Assembly: GCF_900162665.1 (NCBI RefSeq)
Contig: NZ_LT727809.1
Span: 245,539-309,538 of the forward strand
From: Oceanobacillus sojae
GTDB lineage: Bacteria > Bacillota > Bacilli > Bacillales > Amphibacillaceae
Reading direction: 5' to 3'
DNA: 64,000 bases
The position numbers were made by a program, and so were the translations under genes. The notes under the pieces were generated by a model that ran no database searches, was not told where the DNA came from, and was given only the letters and a program-made list of their open reading frames with translations. Below are positions 18,928-29,545 of this stretch, in pieces. Each line of letters begins with the position of its first letter. Within the stretch, counting starts at the first letter, position 1.

Positions 18928-19188
18928 ATGGTGAAACTATCTGAATTGCAAATAAAAGAAATCATTGTTATGGACGACGGAACACGTTTGGGACATATTG
19001 TTGATTTAGAGATAGACGGAAGGACTGGAAGGGTTATTGCAATTATTGCTGAAGGAAAAGGGAAAAAATCAGGAATGTTTGCCAAGGCAGGGGAGCTTTT
19101 TATTGCCTGGGAAAAAATCGTGCGGATTGGTGAAGATGTTATCTTAGTGGAAAAAGTAAAAGGACCAGATCTCTATACAGAAGATTAA
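18928..19188 (+). CDS. ylmC: YlmC/YmxH family PRC-barrel sporulation protein
   Basis: Small 86-residue protein with a PRC-barrel fold, of the YlmC/YmxH family found in spore formers. Motifs DDGTRLGHIVDLEID and GRVIAIIAEG are typical of the family; its biochemical role is not known. GGGAGGGAG precedes the ATG. In B. subtilis ylmA lies between sigG and ylmC, but here only 137 bases separate them, so ylmA is absent. Confidence 0.85.
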   Translation: MVKLSELQIKEIIVMDDGTRLGHIVDLEIDGRTGRVIAIIAEGKGKKSGMFAKAGELFIAWEKIVRIGEDVILVEKVKGPDLYTED

Positions 19189-19319
19189 GGAGAAATTATC
19201 GATATAATGTGTTAAAATAAGACACAAAATTGATTTTAAAAAGATTATCAAAGCTTTTTTATAAAATAGCAGTCAAAGGAATTTGAATGCATCATTAAAG
19301 CGAAAAGAGGAAAAGAGTC

Positions 19320-20138
19320 ATGGAGCCATTTAAGCTTAAAAGTGAGACAAGACTTCATTTGTCTTCATTGGAAGAGGGAGTTCCAGGTCTGATTGCAGGA
19401 TTTACAACAAAAAACGGTGGAGTAAGTGAGGGACCTTACAGACAATTAAATATGGGGCTCCATGTATCTGATGATGAGAAAAGAGTGTTGAAAAATCGGA
19501 GTATTCTAAGCCGGGAGCTCAACATACCGCTTAACCGCTGGGTTTGTGGAGAACAGGTTCATGGAACAAAAATTCATCTGTCAGGCACTGAAGATGCCGG
19601 AAAGGGCAGTGTTTCATCCGATTCCAGTATATCTGGAGTCGATGGACTGATTATAAATGAAGCAGATGGTTTGCTTGCAACAGCTTTCTTTGCAGACTGC
19701 GTTCCGCTATTTTTTGTAGATCCAACCACAAGGATAGCCGGTATCGCTCATGCCGGCTGGAAAGGGACTGTTGCACAGATCGCCGGAGAAATGGTTCGGA
19801 AGCTGGATCAGGCTGGAGCATCTGTAAAGGATCTGAAAGTTGCAGTTGGTCCGAGTATCTCCAAAGAAAACTACGTTGTGGATGATTTCGTATTGTCCCA
19901 TCTTACTGATGATCAGAAACAAAAATTTACAGAGGAAGTATCACCAAATCAATACTTAATTGATTTAAAAGAGCTTAATGTCGATATCCTTGTACAATCT
20001 GGTGTCTTTCGTCATAATATAGAGGTAACAAAATATTGTACTTTCCAGGATGAGACGATATTCTTCTCTCATCGGCGTGATAAAGGAAAAACAGGAAGAA
20101 TGCTGGGGTTTATTGGCTTTGAGAAACAGGAGATGTAA
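19320..20138 (+). CDS. pgeF: Peptidoglycan editing factor / multicopper polyphenol oxidase family
   Basis: Member of the YfiH/YlmD (DUF152, laccase-domain) family, variously described as a purine nucleoside phosphorylase/adenosine deaminase or as PgeF, which removes miscoupled L-Ser from UDP-MurNAc in E. coli. The 272-residue protein keeps the zinc triad His81 (QVHG), Cys127 (ADCVPL) and His144 (AHAGWKG). It sits 12 bases before ylmE as in B. subtilis. The substrate in this organism cannot be told from sequence. Confidence 0.88.
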   Translation: MEPFKLKSETRLHLSSLEEGVPGLIAGFTTKNGGVSEGPYRQLNMGLHVSDDEKRVLKNRSILSRELNIPLNRWVCGEQVHGTKIHLSGTEDAGKGSVSSDSSISGVDGLIINEADGLLATAFFADCVPLFFVDPTTRIAGIAHAGWKGTVAQIAGEMVRKLDQAGASVKDLKVAVGPSISKENYVVDDFVLSHLTDDQKQKFTEEVSPNQYLIDLKELNVDILVQSGVFRHNIEVTKYCTFQDETIFFSHRRDKGKTGRMLGFIGFEKQEM

Positions 20139-20150
20139 TGGAGGATTAGA

Positions 20151-20831
20151 ATGGTTGCTGTAAGTGAAAATCTAATTGAAATTCAAGCAGATATAGAGCG
20201 GGCTGCGGAGAGAGCTGGCAGAAATAAAGAAGATATTAATATTATCGCTGTAACAAAATATGTTACAATAGAACGAGCAAAAGAAGCATTATCTGCCGGG
20301 GTAGCCAACCTTGGCGAAAATAGAAATGAAGGATTTTTAGCGAAATTTGAAGAGATTGGAGAAAGCGCCACATGGCACTTTATTGGAACACTGCAATCCA
20401 GAAAAGTAAAAGATATTATTCATCATATTGATTATATTCATTCACTGGATAGGAAATCTTTGGCAAAAGAAATTAATAAGCGGAGTCAGAAAACAGTTTC
20501 CTGTTTTGTCCAGGTTAACGTAAGCGGTGAGGAATCAAAGCATGGATTAGCTGAAGAAGCAGTAGCGTCCTTTATAAAAGAATTAGCCGTATTTGAAAAT
20601 ATACGTATTGTTGGCCTGATGACGATGGCTCCGCATGTTGATAATCCAGAAGAGACCCGGCCGCTGTTTAAAAAATTACGGCTGCTGCGCGATTACATCC
20701 AGAGCCTGCATTTAGACTATGCACCATGCGAATACTTATCTATGGGAATGAGTAATGATTTTAAAGTTGCTGTAGAAGAAGGCGCTACACATGTCCGTAT
20801 AGGGACAAAACTGGTTGGCAAAGAACTTTAA
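20151..20831 (+). CDS. ylmE: Pyridoxal phosphate homeostasis protein YlmE (YggS family)
   Basis: PLP-binding protein of the YggS/PROSC family, a TIM-barrel protein with no known catalytic activity that helps PLP homeostasis. The 226-residue sequence has the PLP lysine Lys36 in the segment IIAVTKYV, LGENRNEGF, WHFIGTLQSRKVK and SMGMSNDFKVAVEEGATHVRIG near the phosphate-binding end. It stands between pgeF and sepF, the standard order. GGAGGA precedes the start. Confidence 0.93.
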   Translation: MVAVSENLIEIQADIERAAERAGRNKEDINIIAVTKYVTIERAKEALSAGVANLGENRNEGFLAKFEEIGESATWHFIGTLQSRKVKDIIHHIDYIHSLDRKSLAKEINKRSQKTVSCFVQVNVSGEESKHGLAEEAVASFIKELAVFENIRIVGLMTMAPHVDNPEETRPLFKKLRLLRDYIQSLHLDYAPCEYLSMGMSNDFKVAVEEGATHVRIGTKLVGKEL

Positions 20832-20846
20832 AGTGAGGTGTGGAGA

Positions 20847-21287
20847 ATGAGCTTTAAAAAGAAGCTTAAGAATTATTTCACTCTGGATGATGAATATGAG
20901 TATGAGTATGTAGAAGATGAGCAAGAAGAAAAGCCACCTCATACTCAGGAAAAAACAGCGGCAGCGAGTAAAAATGTTGTGAACCTTTCCAGTATACAAA
21001 ATACGAGTTCAAAGGTTGTCCTGGCAGAACCGAGAAATTATAATGAAGCTCAGGACATAGCAGATAACATTGTAAACCGGCGTGCTGTAATTATTAATTT
21101 GCAGCGTGTGGATCATCAGCAGGCAAAGCGTATTGTTGATTTTCTGAGTGGAACGGTCTATGCCGTGAAAGGGGATATTCAGAAATTAGGATCTGAAACA
21201 TTCCTGTGTACACCAGATAATGTGGAGATTACTGGAAGCATTTCTGAAATGTTGTATGAACAGGAAGATTATGATAAAGGATGGTAG
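20847..21287 (+). CDS. sepF: Cell division protein SepF
   Basis: FtsZ-binding division protein that forms rings and tethers FtsZ to the membrane. ATG 20847 is preferred to the GTG-like upstream frame start at 20838 because GGTGTGGAG directly precedes it. The 146-residue product has an N-terminal amphipathic membrane helix ([11 protein letters not shown]), an acidic linker rich in E/Y, and the globular SepF/DUF552 domain (about 60-140) with [11 protein letters not shown] and the FLSGTVYAV segment. Confidence 0.94.
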   Translation: MSFKKKLKNYFTLDDEYEYEYVEDEQEEKPPHTQEKTAAASKNVVNLSSIQNTSSKVVLAEPRNYNEAQDIADNIVNRRAVIINLQRVDHQQAKRIVDFLSGTVYAVKGDIQKLGSETFLCTPDNVEITGSISEMLYEQEDYDKGW

Positions 21288-21293
21288 CAGCAG

Positions 21294-21557
21294 ATGTTGG
21301 CACAAATCGTTTCAATAATAAGTTTAGCATTAAGCATTTACAGCTTTGCACTGATAGCATATATTTTAATGTCCTGGTTTCCGGGAGCAAGAGAGTCTCA
21401 ATTTGGGGAGATGCTGGGGAAAATTTGTGAGCCTTACTTAGAGATTTTCCGCAAATTTATTCCGCCGCTTGGTATGATAGATTTTTCACCAATTGTTGCA
21501 ATACTCTTGTTACAATTCGCAAGACAGGGTTTTATGCAATTTGCAATGATGTTTTAA
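21294..21557 (+). CDS. ylmG: YggT family membrane protein YlmG
   Basis: Small integral membrane protein of 87 residues with two hydrophobic helices (about 3-25 and 60-82). The middle contains WFPGARES and the C-terminal helix starts [14 protein letters not shown], the YggT family signature. The family is linked with cell division or osmotic shock resistance in other species, but its function is not settled. It lies between sepF and ylmH as in other Firmicutes. Confidence 0.9.
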   Translation: MLAQIVSIISLALSIYSFALIAYILMSWFPGARESQFGEMLGKICEPYLEIFRKFIPPLGMIDFSPIVAILLLQFARQGFMQFAMMF

Positions 21558-21578
21558 GATTCAGGGAAAGGGATGACC

Positions 21579-22355
21579 ATGGAAGTTTATCAGCATTTTC
21601 GAAAAGAAGAACAGCCTTTTATTGATCAGGTTCTTTCCTGGAAAGACCAGGTAGAGCGGTCATATGTCCCGAAGCTTACTGATTTTTTGGATCCGCGTGA
21701 GCAGGAAATTGTACAGATGCTTTTAGGAACCAGTCAAGATGAACTGCAAACGGAAGCTTTTGGCGGTTCTGAATACAGCGAACGGAAAAGAATCGTGATT
21801 GCCCCTGTATATGAAACCATTACAAAGGACATGTTTCAAATTCAACTTTTAGAGGCGGCTTATCCAGAGAAATTTGTAAGTCTGGAGCATCGTGATGTAA
21901 TGGGTGCTTTTTTATCACAGGGTGTGAAGCGTAAAAAACTTGGAGATATTATGGCAGCAGATGGAAAAATTCATTTGCTGGCAGCGGGAGAGGTTGTTCC
22001 ATTTATTCAGATGAATCTGACCTCCATCAAAAAATCCCGTATCTCTTTTAAGGAACAATCCCTTGAATCTCTAACTGTCAAAAAAGAAAATTGGAAAGAG
22101 TATGATAAAACAATCTCTTCCTTGCGATTAGATACAGTGATTAAAGAGATATATGGATTATCCCGAAAAGATGCAGCCGTGCTTATTCAAAAACTGCTCG
22201 TAAAAGTTAATTATCGTGTAGTGGATGATGTGAAATTCCAACTGCAGGAAGGTGATATGCTTTCCGTACGTGGAAAGGGCAGAAGTAAAATAGTTGCCAT
22301 CCGCGGAAGATCGAAGAAAGACAAAATTAAAATGACGGCTGCTATTTTACAATAA
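21579..22355 (+). CDS. ylmH: S4-domain RNA-binding protein YlmH
   Basis: RNA-binding protein of the YlmH family, which has been associated with division genes and, in B. subtilis, with ribosome rescue. ATG 21579 is chosen over ATG 21573 because GGGAAAGGG abuts the earlier ATG. The 258-residue product has an N-terminal domain with FLDPREQEIVQ and a C-terminal S4 domain (about 180-240) including LRLDTVIKEIYGLSRKDA. It precedes divIVA. Confidence 0.9.
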   Translation: MEVYQHFRKEEQPFIDQVLSWKDQVERSYVPKLTDFLDPREQEIVQMLLGTSQDELQTEAFGGSEYSERKRIVIAPVYETITKDMFQIQLLEAAYPEKFVSLEHRDVMGAFLSQGVKRKKLGDIMAADGKIHLLAAGEVVPFIQMNLTSIKKSRISFKEQSLESLTVKKENWKEYDKTISSLRLDTVIKEIYGLSRKDAAVLIQKLLVKVNYRVVDDVKFQLQEGDMLSVRGKGRSKIVAIRGRSKKDKIKMTAAILQ

Positions 22356-22434
22356 GTACTGGTATTTGAACTGGAATTATTGAATAATAAAGAGAGAAAT
22401 TGACAGCTTGTAACCGATTAGGGAGGTGGAGATG

Positions 22435-22938
22435 GTGGCACTATCACCATTAGATATTCATAATAAAGAATTTGCAAGAGGATTCCGGGGCTATGATGAG
22501 GATGAAGTTAATAAATTCCTCGATCAGGTAATGAAAGATTATGAAATTGTTATCCGTGAAAGAGATGAATTAGATCAGAAGGCAAAAGAGCTTCAGGAAC
22601 GGTTAGGGCATTTTACTAACATTGAAGAGACATTGAATAAATCGATTCTTGTCGCCCAGGAAACAGCAGAGGATATTAAAGGCAGCGCGCAAAAAGAAGC
22701 AAAATTAATTATGAAAGAAGCAGAAAAAAACGCTGATCGAATTGTCAATGAAGCATTAAGCAAAGCACGGAAAATTTCACTTGATGTAGAAGAATTGAAA
22801 AAACAGGCAAAGGTATTCCGTTCAAGAATGCGCATGCTTGTTCAGGCACAGCTGGAAATGCTTGGTACAGATGATTGGCAAGAATTATTTGATACAGAAG
22901 TAGATGAAGACCTGGAACTGATGGAGCATGAATCTTAA
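22435..22938 (+). CDS. divIVA: Division site and polar organiser DivIVA
   Basis: Coiled-coil protein that binds curved membrane at poles and septa and recruits Min proteins and, during sporulation, the chromosome anchor. GTG 22435 is preferred: it begins MALSPLDIHNKEF like B. subtilis MPLTP, and GGGAGGTG is well spaced from it, whereas ATG 22432 is only about 3 bases away. The 167-residue protein has the N-terminal membrane-binding domain with FRGYDEDEVNKFLDQV and long coiled coils from about residue 30 to 140. The T-box leader of ileS follows. Confidence 0.93.
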   Translation: MALSPLDIHNKEFARGFRGYDEDEVNKFLDQVMKDYEIVIRERDELDQKAKELQERLGHFTNIEETLNKSILVAQETAEDIKGSAQKEAKLIMKEAEKNADRIVNEALSKARKISLDVEELKKQAKVFRSRMRMLVQAQLEMLGTDDWQELFDTEVDEDLELMEHES

Positions 22939-22942
22939 AGGC

Positions 22943-22971
22943 TTGACTTGGGCTTGTATATTACATATAAT
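22943..22971 (+). promoter_or_regulatory. Sigma-A promoter for the ileS T-box leader
   Basis: TTGACT (22943-22948) and TATAAT (22966-22971) are 17 bases apart, close to perfect. CTTGTAT (22953-22959) and ATACAAG (22974-22980) form a dyad centred on the -10 element that could be an operator. Confidence 0.85.
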
Positions 22972-23094
22972 TCATACAAGTATAGAGTATAAAAAATCAT
23001 CTTAAGGTTTATCATAAAAATTGTCGTATTGACTGCTGACTGAATGTACTCAACTTGTCAATGATCACAGGTTTTTTATGAAAACCGGCTATTA

Positions 23095-23338
23095 TAGTAA
23101 TACAATGAAAGAGAAAGTATAGAAGAATATTCTGCATAAGCGAGTCAGGGACGGTGTAAGCCTGATACAGAAGTCTTTTAGAAAATCACTCTGGAGTAGC
23201 TGTTATGAATACATGTAGTAACAGCCGGCTGTCCACGTTACGGATTTCGAGTGAATTTAATGCCGGGCATTAAATTTATAAGGGTGGTACCGCGAGTCTT
23301 CTCGTCCCTTTAGGGATTAGAGGACTCTTTTTGTATAT
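23095..23338 (+). promoter_or_regulatory. T-box leader controlling ileS
   Basis: tRNA-sensing antitermination leader. The canonical T-box AGGGTGGTACCGCG is at 23281-23294. Stem III is visible as AATTTAATG/CATTAAATT just upstream. The terminator pairs GAGTCTTCT with AGAGGACTC and ends in T5; the alternative antiterminator pairs the GGG of the T-box with the TCCCTT after CTCG. Uncharged tRNA-Ile is expected to stabilise the antiterminator. I could not assign the specifier codon with confidence; the 5' boundary is approximate. Confidence 0.92.
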
Positions 23339-23381
23339 AAATATCTATTTTTGTGTCATGAAAATAACAGGAGGGAATATC

Positions 23382-26138
23382 TTGGAATATAAACAAACAC
23401 TATTAATGCCAAAAACAGCATTTCCTATGCGGGGAAATCTGCCAAATAAAGAGCCGGAACGTCAAAAGAATTGGGAAGAAAATAATCAGTATCAAAAAAG
23501 CTTGGAACGTACAAAAGGAAGACCATTATTTGTGTTGCATGATGGACCTCCGTATGCAAATGGAGATATTCATATTGGACATGCGCTCAATAAAATCTTA
23601 AAGGACTTTATCGTCCGGTATAAATCAATGACAGGCTATTATGCTCCTTATGTTCCCGGCTGGGACACCCATGGACTGCCAATTGAGACTGCATTGACAA
23701 AGAAAAAGAAAGTGAAGCGCAAAGAGATGTCTGTTGCAGAATTCCGTAAGCTTTGTGAAGAATACGCATTAGGACAAATAGACAGCCAGCGTACGCAATT
23801 CAAAAAATTAGGAGTGCGCGGAGATTGGGATAATCCATATATTACGCTAACGAAGGATTATGAAGCTTCCCAAATTAAAGTATTTGGAGAAATGGCACGA
23901 AAAGGCTATATTTATAAAGGTCTGAAGCCTGTATATTGGTCTCCTTCTTCGGAGTCTGCACTTGCGGAAGCAGAAATCGAATACCAGGATAAGCGCTCCC
24001 CTTCTATCTATGTTTCTTTTGAAGTAACAGATGGGAAAGGTGTCTTTGATGGCGGCGAAAAAATTATTATTTGGACAACGACCCCGTGGACGCTTCCTGC
24101 GAACTTAGGAATCAGCCTGCATCCAGATTTGAGTTATGTGGTAGCACAGGTTAATGATGAAAAGTATGTCGTAGCAGAAGCTCTGCTTGAAGATGTTAAA
24201 GAAGTGCTGGGATGGGAAGATGTTACTGTTGTGAAGACTTTTAAAGGTCAGGAAGCTGACCGGGTAGAAGCACAGCATCCATTCTATGACCGTAAATCGC
24301 TTGTTATGCTGGGAGAGCATGTAACAACAGATGCAGGAACCGGCTGTGTGCATACAGCACCAGGTCATGGGGAAGATGACTTTTATGTTTGCCGCAAGTA
24401 CGGTATTGATGCATTCTGTCCAGTCGATGAAAAAGGCGTTTTTACAAGTGAAGCACCTGGATTTGAAGGGCTATTCTATGATGATGCCAATAAAGTAATT
24501 ACGGAAAAATTAGATGAAAATGGCTCTTTATTAAAATTAGAATTTATTACGCACTCTTATCCACATGACTGGAGAACCAAGAAACCGACTATTTTCCGTG
24601 CGACTTCACAATGGTTTGCTTCGATCAAGGACTTCCGTCAAGAAATTCTTGAGGAAATTAAAAATGTGAACTGGTACCCGCATTGGGGAGAAACAAGACT
24701 TTATAATATGGTAAGAGACCGCGAAGATTGGTGTATTTCCAGACAGCGTGCCTGGGGTGTTCCTATTCCTGTATTTTACGGTGAAGATGGTACACCAATC
24801 ATTACAGATGAAACCATTTCACATGTATCCGATCTTTTCCGTGAGCATGGTTCAAATATTTGGTTTGAAAGAGAAGCAGAGGATTTATTACCGGAAGGAT
24901 TTACATCAGAACATAGCCCGAATGGTAAATTTACAAAAGAAGTCGATATTATGGATGTATGGTTTGATTCAGGCTCCTCACATGAAGGTGTCCTTATGAA
25001 CCGGCCAGAACTCGATCGTCCGGCTGATATCTATTTAGAAGGCAGTGATCAGTACCGCGGCTGGTTTAACTCATCATTATCTACATCTGTGGCAGTAACA
25101 GGGAAAGCGCCATATAAAAATATCATCAGTCACGGTTTTGTTCTTGACGGAAATGGCCGTAAGATGAGTAAATCATTAGGGAATGTCATTGTTCCTTCTA
25201 AAGTACAAAAACAATTAGGGTCTGATATTTTACGACTTTGGGTAGCAAGCGTTGACTATCAGGCAGATGTGCGTATTTCGGATGATATTCTAAAACAAAC
25301 ATCTGAAAGCTACCGTAAAATCCGGAACACTTTCCGTTTCTTATTAGCTAACCTTGCAGATTTTGATCCGGCTAAAGACCGTGTGAAGGATGAGGAGCTG
25401 GAGGAAGTCGACCGCTACATGCTTCATCGCCTGCAGCAAGTGTTAAAAGGTGCCCGTGACAATTATGAGCACTTTGAATTTGCTCCAGTAGTCAATCTGG
25501 TTCATAATTTCTGTGCCGTTGATTTAAGCTCCTTTTATTTGGATTTTGCGAAGGATATCCTATACATTGAAGCTGCTGACCATCCGCGTCGCCGCAGCAT
25601 TCAAACAGGTTATTACGAAATCTTAACAACGCTTGTGCAAGTCCTTGCTCCAATTATTCCACATACAGCTGAAGAAGTGTGGGAATATATTCCTGGAGTT
25701 GATGCAGAAACAGTCCACTTTACGGACATTCCTGAACCACGTAAGGTGGCAGGATCAGAAGGAATTGTCGGAAAATGGGATCACTTTATGGAAGTGAGAG
25801 ACGATGTTTTGAAAGCTCTTGAAGAAGCCAGAGCTGAGAAGGTTATTGGTAAATCATTGGAAGCTAAAATTACATTAGCTCCACTTGATGATGAGACCAG
25901 ACAGGTGCTTGAAAACGTAGCTCATCTGCATCAGTATTTCATTGTTTCTGAAGCAGTTATTGCAGATGAAAAAGGCATTGGAAAAGCGTATGACTATGTA
26001 GAAGTAGCAGTAGAAAAACATCCTGGTGAAACATGTGAACGCTGCTGGGTTGTTTCTGAAACTGTAGGGGAAGATAAAGATCACCCGACACTTTGTGCAA
26101 GATGTGCCAGTGTGGTCAAAGAAAATTATACAAACTAA
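23382..26138 (+). CDS. ileS: Isoleucyl-tRNA synthetase
   Basis: Class I aminoacyl-tRNA synthetase charging tRNA-Ile. The frame is open from 23331 but the start is TTG 23382, with AGGAGGG upstream, giving 918 residues beginning [12 protein letters not shown] like B. subtilis. HIGH is at 64-67, the editing (CP1) domain lies between about 200 and 400, KMSKS is at 594-598, and a C-terminal zinc site has Cys885, Cys888, Cys905 and Cys908. This is the bacterial type that is normally sensitive to mupirocin. Confidence 0.97.
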   Translation: MEYKQTLLMPKTAFPMRGNLPNKEPERQKNWEENNQYQKSLERTKGRPLFVLHDGPPYANGDIHIGHALNKILKDFIVRYKSMTGYYAPYVPGWDTHGLPIETALTKKKKVKRKEMSVAEFRKLCEEYALGQIDSQRTQFKKLGVRGDWDNPYITLTKDYEASQIKVFGEMARKGYIYKGLKPVYWSPSSESALAEAEIEYQDKRSPSIYVSFEVTDGKGVFDGGEKIIIWTTTPWTLPANLGISLHPDLSYVVAQVNDEKYVVAEALLEDVKEVLGWEDVTVVKTFKGQEADRVEAQHPFYDRKSLVMLGEHVTTDAGTGCVHTAPGHGEDDFYVCRKYGIDAFCPVDEKGVFTSEAPGFEGLFYDDANKVITEKLDENGSLLKLEFITHSYPHDWRTKKPTIFRATSQWFASIKDFRQEILEEIKNVNWYPHWGETRLYNMVRDREDWCISRQRAWGVPIPVFYGEDGTPIITDETISHVSDLFREHGSNIWFEREAEDLLPEGFTSEHSPNGKFTKEVDIMDVWFDSGSSHEGVLMNRPELDRPADIYLEGSDQYRGWFNSSLSTSVAVTGKAPYKNIISHGFVLDGNGRKMSKSLGNVIVPSKVQKQLGSDILRLWVASVDYQADVRISDDILKQTSESYRKIRNTFRFLLANLADFDPAKDRVKDEELEEVDRYMLHRLQQVLKGARDNYEHFEFAPVVNLVHNFCAVDLSSFYLDFAKDILYIEAADHPRRRSIQTGYYEILTTLVQVLAPIIPHTAEEVWEYIPGVDAETVHFTDIPEPRKVAGSEGIVGKWDHFMEVRDDVLKALEEARAEKVIGKSLEAKITLAPLDDETRQVLENVAHLHQYFIVSEAVIADEKGIGKAYDYVEVAVEKHPGETCERCWVVSETVGEDKDHPTLCARCASVVKENYTN

Positions 26139-26145
26139 AATCCCG

Positions 26146-26185
26146 AAAGAGCCAGCCTTTAAAAAAATAAGGCTGGCTCTTTTTA
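26146..26185 (+). terminator. Terminator after ileS
   Basis: AAAGAGCCAGCCTT pairs with AAGGCTGGCTCTTT around an A-rich loop and is followed by T tract. It lies 7 bases after the ileS stop. Confidence 0.93.
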
Positions 26186-26373
26186 GAGATTTTAAGAAGC
26201 CAAAGTTGAGTTTATAAGAAATAAAAGAAAAAAATAGGATGCATGGAGAGTGGCAATTTTCCTAAGCTGAACATTTTAAAATAGCAAGAACACTTTTCCC
26301 TATGGTTGTTTCTTGAAAATTACCAGGATAAAGGATAAGATAAAAAAGACTTCCTTAGATTGGAGAAATGAAC

Positions 26374-26844
26374 ATGTGGAGATATTATTTGATTGCACTT
26401 GTCCTAATTGGTATTGACCAATGGACAAAGTGGCTTGTTGCTACAAAAATGGAAATAGGTGAATCAATACCAATTATTAATGACTTCTTCTATATTACCT
26501 CACACCGTAATTCTGGAGCAGCATGGGGCATTTTAGAAGGCCAAATGTGGCTATTTTATATCATAACAGTAATTGTTATTGCCGGATTAATATACTTTTT
26601 ACATACACATGGTAAACAAGATTTCCTGATTGCTACAGGAGTTGGTGTATTAATAGGGGGGGCAATTGGGAATTTTATTGACCGCATCTTACATCAGCAA
26701 GTGGTTGATTTTGCGAACTTCTATATTTTCAACTATAATTTTCCAATATTCAACATTGCTGATGCCTCACTGACTATAGGTGTTATTATTGTAATCATTG
26801 CAATTTTATTGGATGAGAGAAAGCGGGGCAAAGAGAAAAAATGA
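26374..26844 (+). CDS. lspA: Lipoprotein signal peptidase (signal peptidase II)
   Basis: Membrane aspartic protease that removes the signal peptide of prolipoproteins. ATG 26374 is chosen over ATG 26368 because TGGAG is 8 bases before it. The 156-residue product has four membrane helices and the catalytic aspartates Asp103 (GNFIDR) and Asp130 ([10 protein letters not shown]), plus HRNSGAAWG. Its TGA overlaps the ATG of rluD by 4 bases. ylyA, which lies between ileS and lspA in B. subtilis, is absent; the 180 bp after the ileS terminator hold only an imperfect inverted repeat (GGCAATTTTC ... GAAAATTACC). Confidence 0.95.
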   Translation: MWRYYLIALVLIGIDQWTKWLVATKMEIGESIPIINDFFYITSHRNSGAAWGILEGQMWLFYIITVIVIAGLIYFLHTHGKQDFLIATGVGVLIGGAIGNFIDRILHQQVVDFANFYIFNYNFPIFNIADASLTIGVIIVIIAILLDERKRGKEKK

Positions 26845-27752
26845 CAGTAAACCAGCATACCGTAACGGAAACAGAGCATAAAAAAAGAGTTGATAAAATT
26901 CTTTCTGATTTACTCCACGAACATTCACGTTCACAAATTCAAAGCTGGATTGAAGAAGGCAATGTAAAGTTGAACGATGAAATAGTAAAAGCAAATCAAA
27001 AATGTCAATCAGGTGAAATGATTACCTGGGAAATTCCTGAAACAAAACCGCTTGTACTTGAACCGGAGAATATTCCTTTGGATATTGTCTACGAGGATGA
27101 GGATCTGCTGGTGATTAATAAAGAAAAAGGAATGGTTGTACATCCTTCTGCAGGACACCGTACAGGAACATTAGTACATGCGTTATTATATCATTGTAAG
27201 GATCTATCCGGTATTAATGGCGTAGAACGTCCCGGCATTGTGCACCGGATTGATATGGATACAAGCGGGCTGTTAGTTGTAGCTAAAAATGATTTAGCAC
27301 ATCAGCATTTATCAAAGCAGCTGCAGGACAAACAATTAAAAAGAATATATGAAGCAATTGTTCATGGAGAAATTGGCCATGAGACCGGGTTGATTGATGC
27401 ACCTATCGGCAGAGACCCGAAAGACCGTCAAAAAATGGGAGTTGTTGATAACGGAAAGCCGGCTGTTACCCATTTCCGTGTGCTGGAACGTTTTCCTAAG
27501 TACACCTACGTAGAATGTCAGCTGGAAACAGGAAGAACACATCAAATACGCGTCCATATGCAATATATTGGTTTTCCGCTTGTGGGAGATCCGAAATATG
27601 GACAGCGTAAATCATTGGACGTACACGGTCAGGCACTGCATGCGAAGCAAATTGCTTTTATACATCCAAGAACAGAGGAATGGATGGAATTTGAAGCTGC
27701 ACCGCCTGCTGTCTTTACTGAAACACTTGATCAAATCCGCAAAATGTATTGA
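26841..27752 (+). CDS. RluD-type 23S rRNA pseudouridine synthase
   Basis: Pseudouridine synthase of the RluA/RluD family, corresponding to ylyB of B. subtilis, predicted to modify helix 69 of 23S rRNA. The 303-residue protein has an N-terminal S4 domain (about 15-70) and the catalytic domain with HRIDMDTSG, where Asp138 is the catalytic residue. The motif [14 protein letters not shown] lies near 220. The start overlaps lspA by 4 bases, and the promoter of the pyr operon overlaps its stop codon. Confidence 0.92.
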   Translation: MTVNQHTVTETEHKKRVDKILSDLLHEHSRSQIQSWIEEGNVKLNDEIVKANQKCQSGEMITWEIPETKPLVLEPENIPLDIVYEDEDLLVINKEKGMVVHPSAGHRTGTLVHALLYHCKDLSGINGVERPGIVHRIDMDTSGLLVVAKNDLAHQHLSKQLQDKQLKRIYEAIVHGEIGHETGLIDAPIGRDPKDRQKMGVVDNGKPAVTHFRVLERFPKYTYVECQLETGRTHQIRVHMQYIGFPLVGDPKYGQRKSLDVHGQALHAKQIAFIHPRTEEWMEFEAAPPAVFTETLDQIRKMY

Positions 27753-27777
27753 CAGATTCGCCACGTTCTGACATACT
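27749..27777 (+). promoter_or_regulatory. Sigma-A promoter of the pyr operon
   Basis: TTGACA (27749-27754) and CATACT (27772-27777) are separated by 17 bases. The -35 overlaps the rluD stop codon. The transcript would start near 27784 and enter the first PyrR leader directly. Confidence 0.8.
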
Positions 27778-27783
27778 AAGTAA

Positions 27784-28464
<681 letters not shown>

Positions 28465-28466
28465 TA

Positions 28467-28570
28467 ACTTTTAATCAGATCCAGAGAGATTTGAAAGGTT
28501 GTTAAGTAAAGCGGATGCTTCGTTCAGGCATTCGTCTAGCTCTCTGCAACCTTTGCAGGGAGTTTTTTTT
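28467..28570 (+). promoter_or_regulatory. PyrR-dependent attenuator 2 (before pyrB)
   Basis: The three mutually exclusive stems can be seen. Anti-antiterminator: AACTTTT pairs with AAAGGTT around the PyrR loop ATCCAGAGAG. Antiterminator: AAAGGTTG (28494-28501) pairs with CAACCTTT (28547-28554). Terminator: CTCTCTGCA pairs with TGCAGGGAG (28540-28562) followed by T8. Placement between pyrR and pyrB is standard, but pyrP, which normally has its own leader, is missing. Confidence 0.92.
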
Positions 28571-28615
28571 ATACAATTTTATAAAACCATGACATCAAAG
28601 AAGGAGAGATGGGCC

Positions 28616-29545
28616 GTGAAACATTTTATTTCCATGCAGCAATTATCAGGAGAAACAATCAATCACATTCTTAAAGAAGCTGAATCAATAAGAAAGTCAC
28701 CAATTACGATTAACAAACAGCTATTTGCTGCAAATCTATTCTTTGAACCCAGTACAAGAACCAAAATGAGTTTTGAGGTTGCCCAAAGAAAGCTGGGTTT
28801 AGAGGTATTAGATTTGCATAAAGAAGGTTCCAGCCTGATAAAAGGAGAATCATTATATGACACAGCCAAAACCTTTGAGGCTATAGGTGCGAATTTCTTA
28901 ATCGTCCGTCACCCATCTGATTATTGGATGGATGAAATGGAAGAAGAAGGACATCTGAATATTCCTGTTATCAATGCAGGCTCAGGAAAAGAAGAACATC
29001 CTACACAATGTATGCTGGATTTACTGACAATGTATCAAGAGTTTGGCAATGTAGAAGGAAAAAAGGTGGTTATCGCTGGTGATATTAAACATAGTCGTGT
29101 AGCTAAGTCAAACGCACATGCTCTGGAAAAATTAGGAGCAGATGTTTACTTTAGTGCAGCACCAGGTTTTGAAGATCACTCACTGCATTATCCATATATT
29201 ACAATGGATGAAGCTGTAGAAATTGCAGATGTGTTAATGTTACTGAGAATTCAGCATGAGCGTCATATTTATAAAACAGAAACGTGTGATTATCTTTCTC
29301 TCTATGGATTAACAATGGAAAGAGCAGCGAAAATGAAGAAGCATGCTATTATCCTGCACCCTGCTCCGATTAACAGAGGTGTAGAAATCGATACAAGGCT
29401 TGTAGAAAGCAAGCAGTCGCGTATTTTTAAACAAATGGAAAATGGTGTCTATGTCAGAATGGCTATTTTAATTCATGTATTAAAGGAATGGGGAATTATT
29501 GATGAAAACAAAATTAACGAACGCAAAATGCTTAACATCATCTAA
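28616..29545 (+). CDS. pyrB: Aspartate carbamoyltransferase, catalytic chain
   Basis: Joins carbamoyl phosphate and aspartate, the committed step of pyrimidine synthesis. The frame is open from 28499 across the attenuator, but GTG 28616 follows GAAGGAGAG and begins MKHFISMQQL, as in B. subtilis. The 309-residue protein carries the carbamoyl phosphate loop FEPSTRTKMSFE (STRT at 46-49), HPTQ, and LHPAPINRGVEID. No regulatory chain gene (pyrI) is present, as expected in bacilli. Its 3' end overlaps pyrC by 44 bases. Confidence 0.96.
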   Translation: MKHFISMQQLSGETINHILKEAESIRKSPITINKQLFAANLFFEPSTRTKMSFEVAQRKLGLEVLDLHKEGSSLIKGESLYDTAKTFEAIGANFLIVRHPSDYWMDEMEEEGHLNIPVINAGSGKEEHPTQCMLDLLTMYQEFGNVEGKKVVIAGDIKHSRVAKSNAHALEKLGADVYFSAAPGFEDHSLHYPYITMDEAVEIADVLMLLRIQHERHIYKTETCDYLSLYGLTMERAAKMKKHAIILHPAPINRGVEIDTRLVESKQSRIFKQMENGVYVRMAILIHVLKEWGIIDENKINERKMLNII

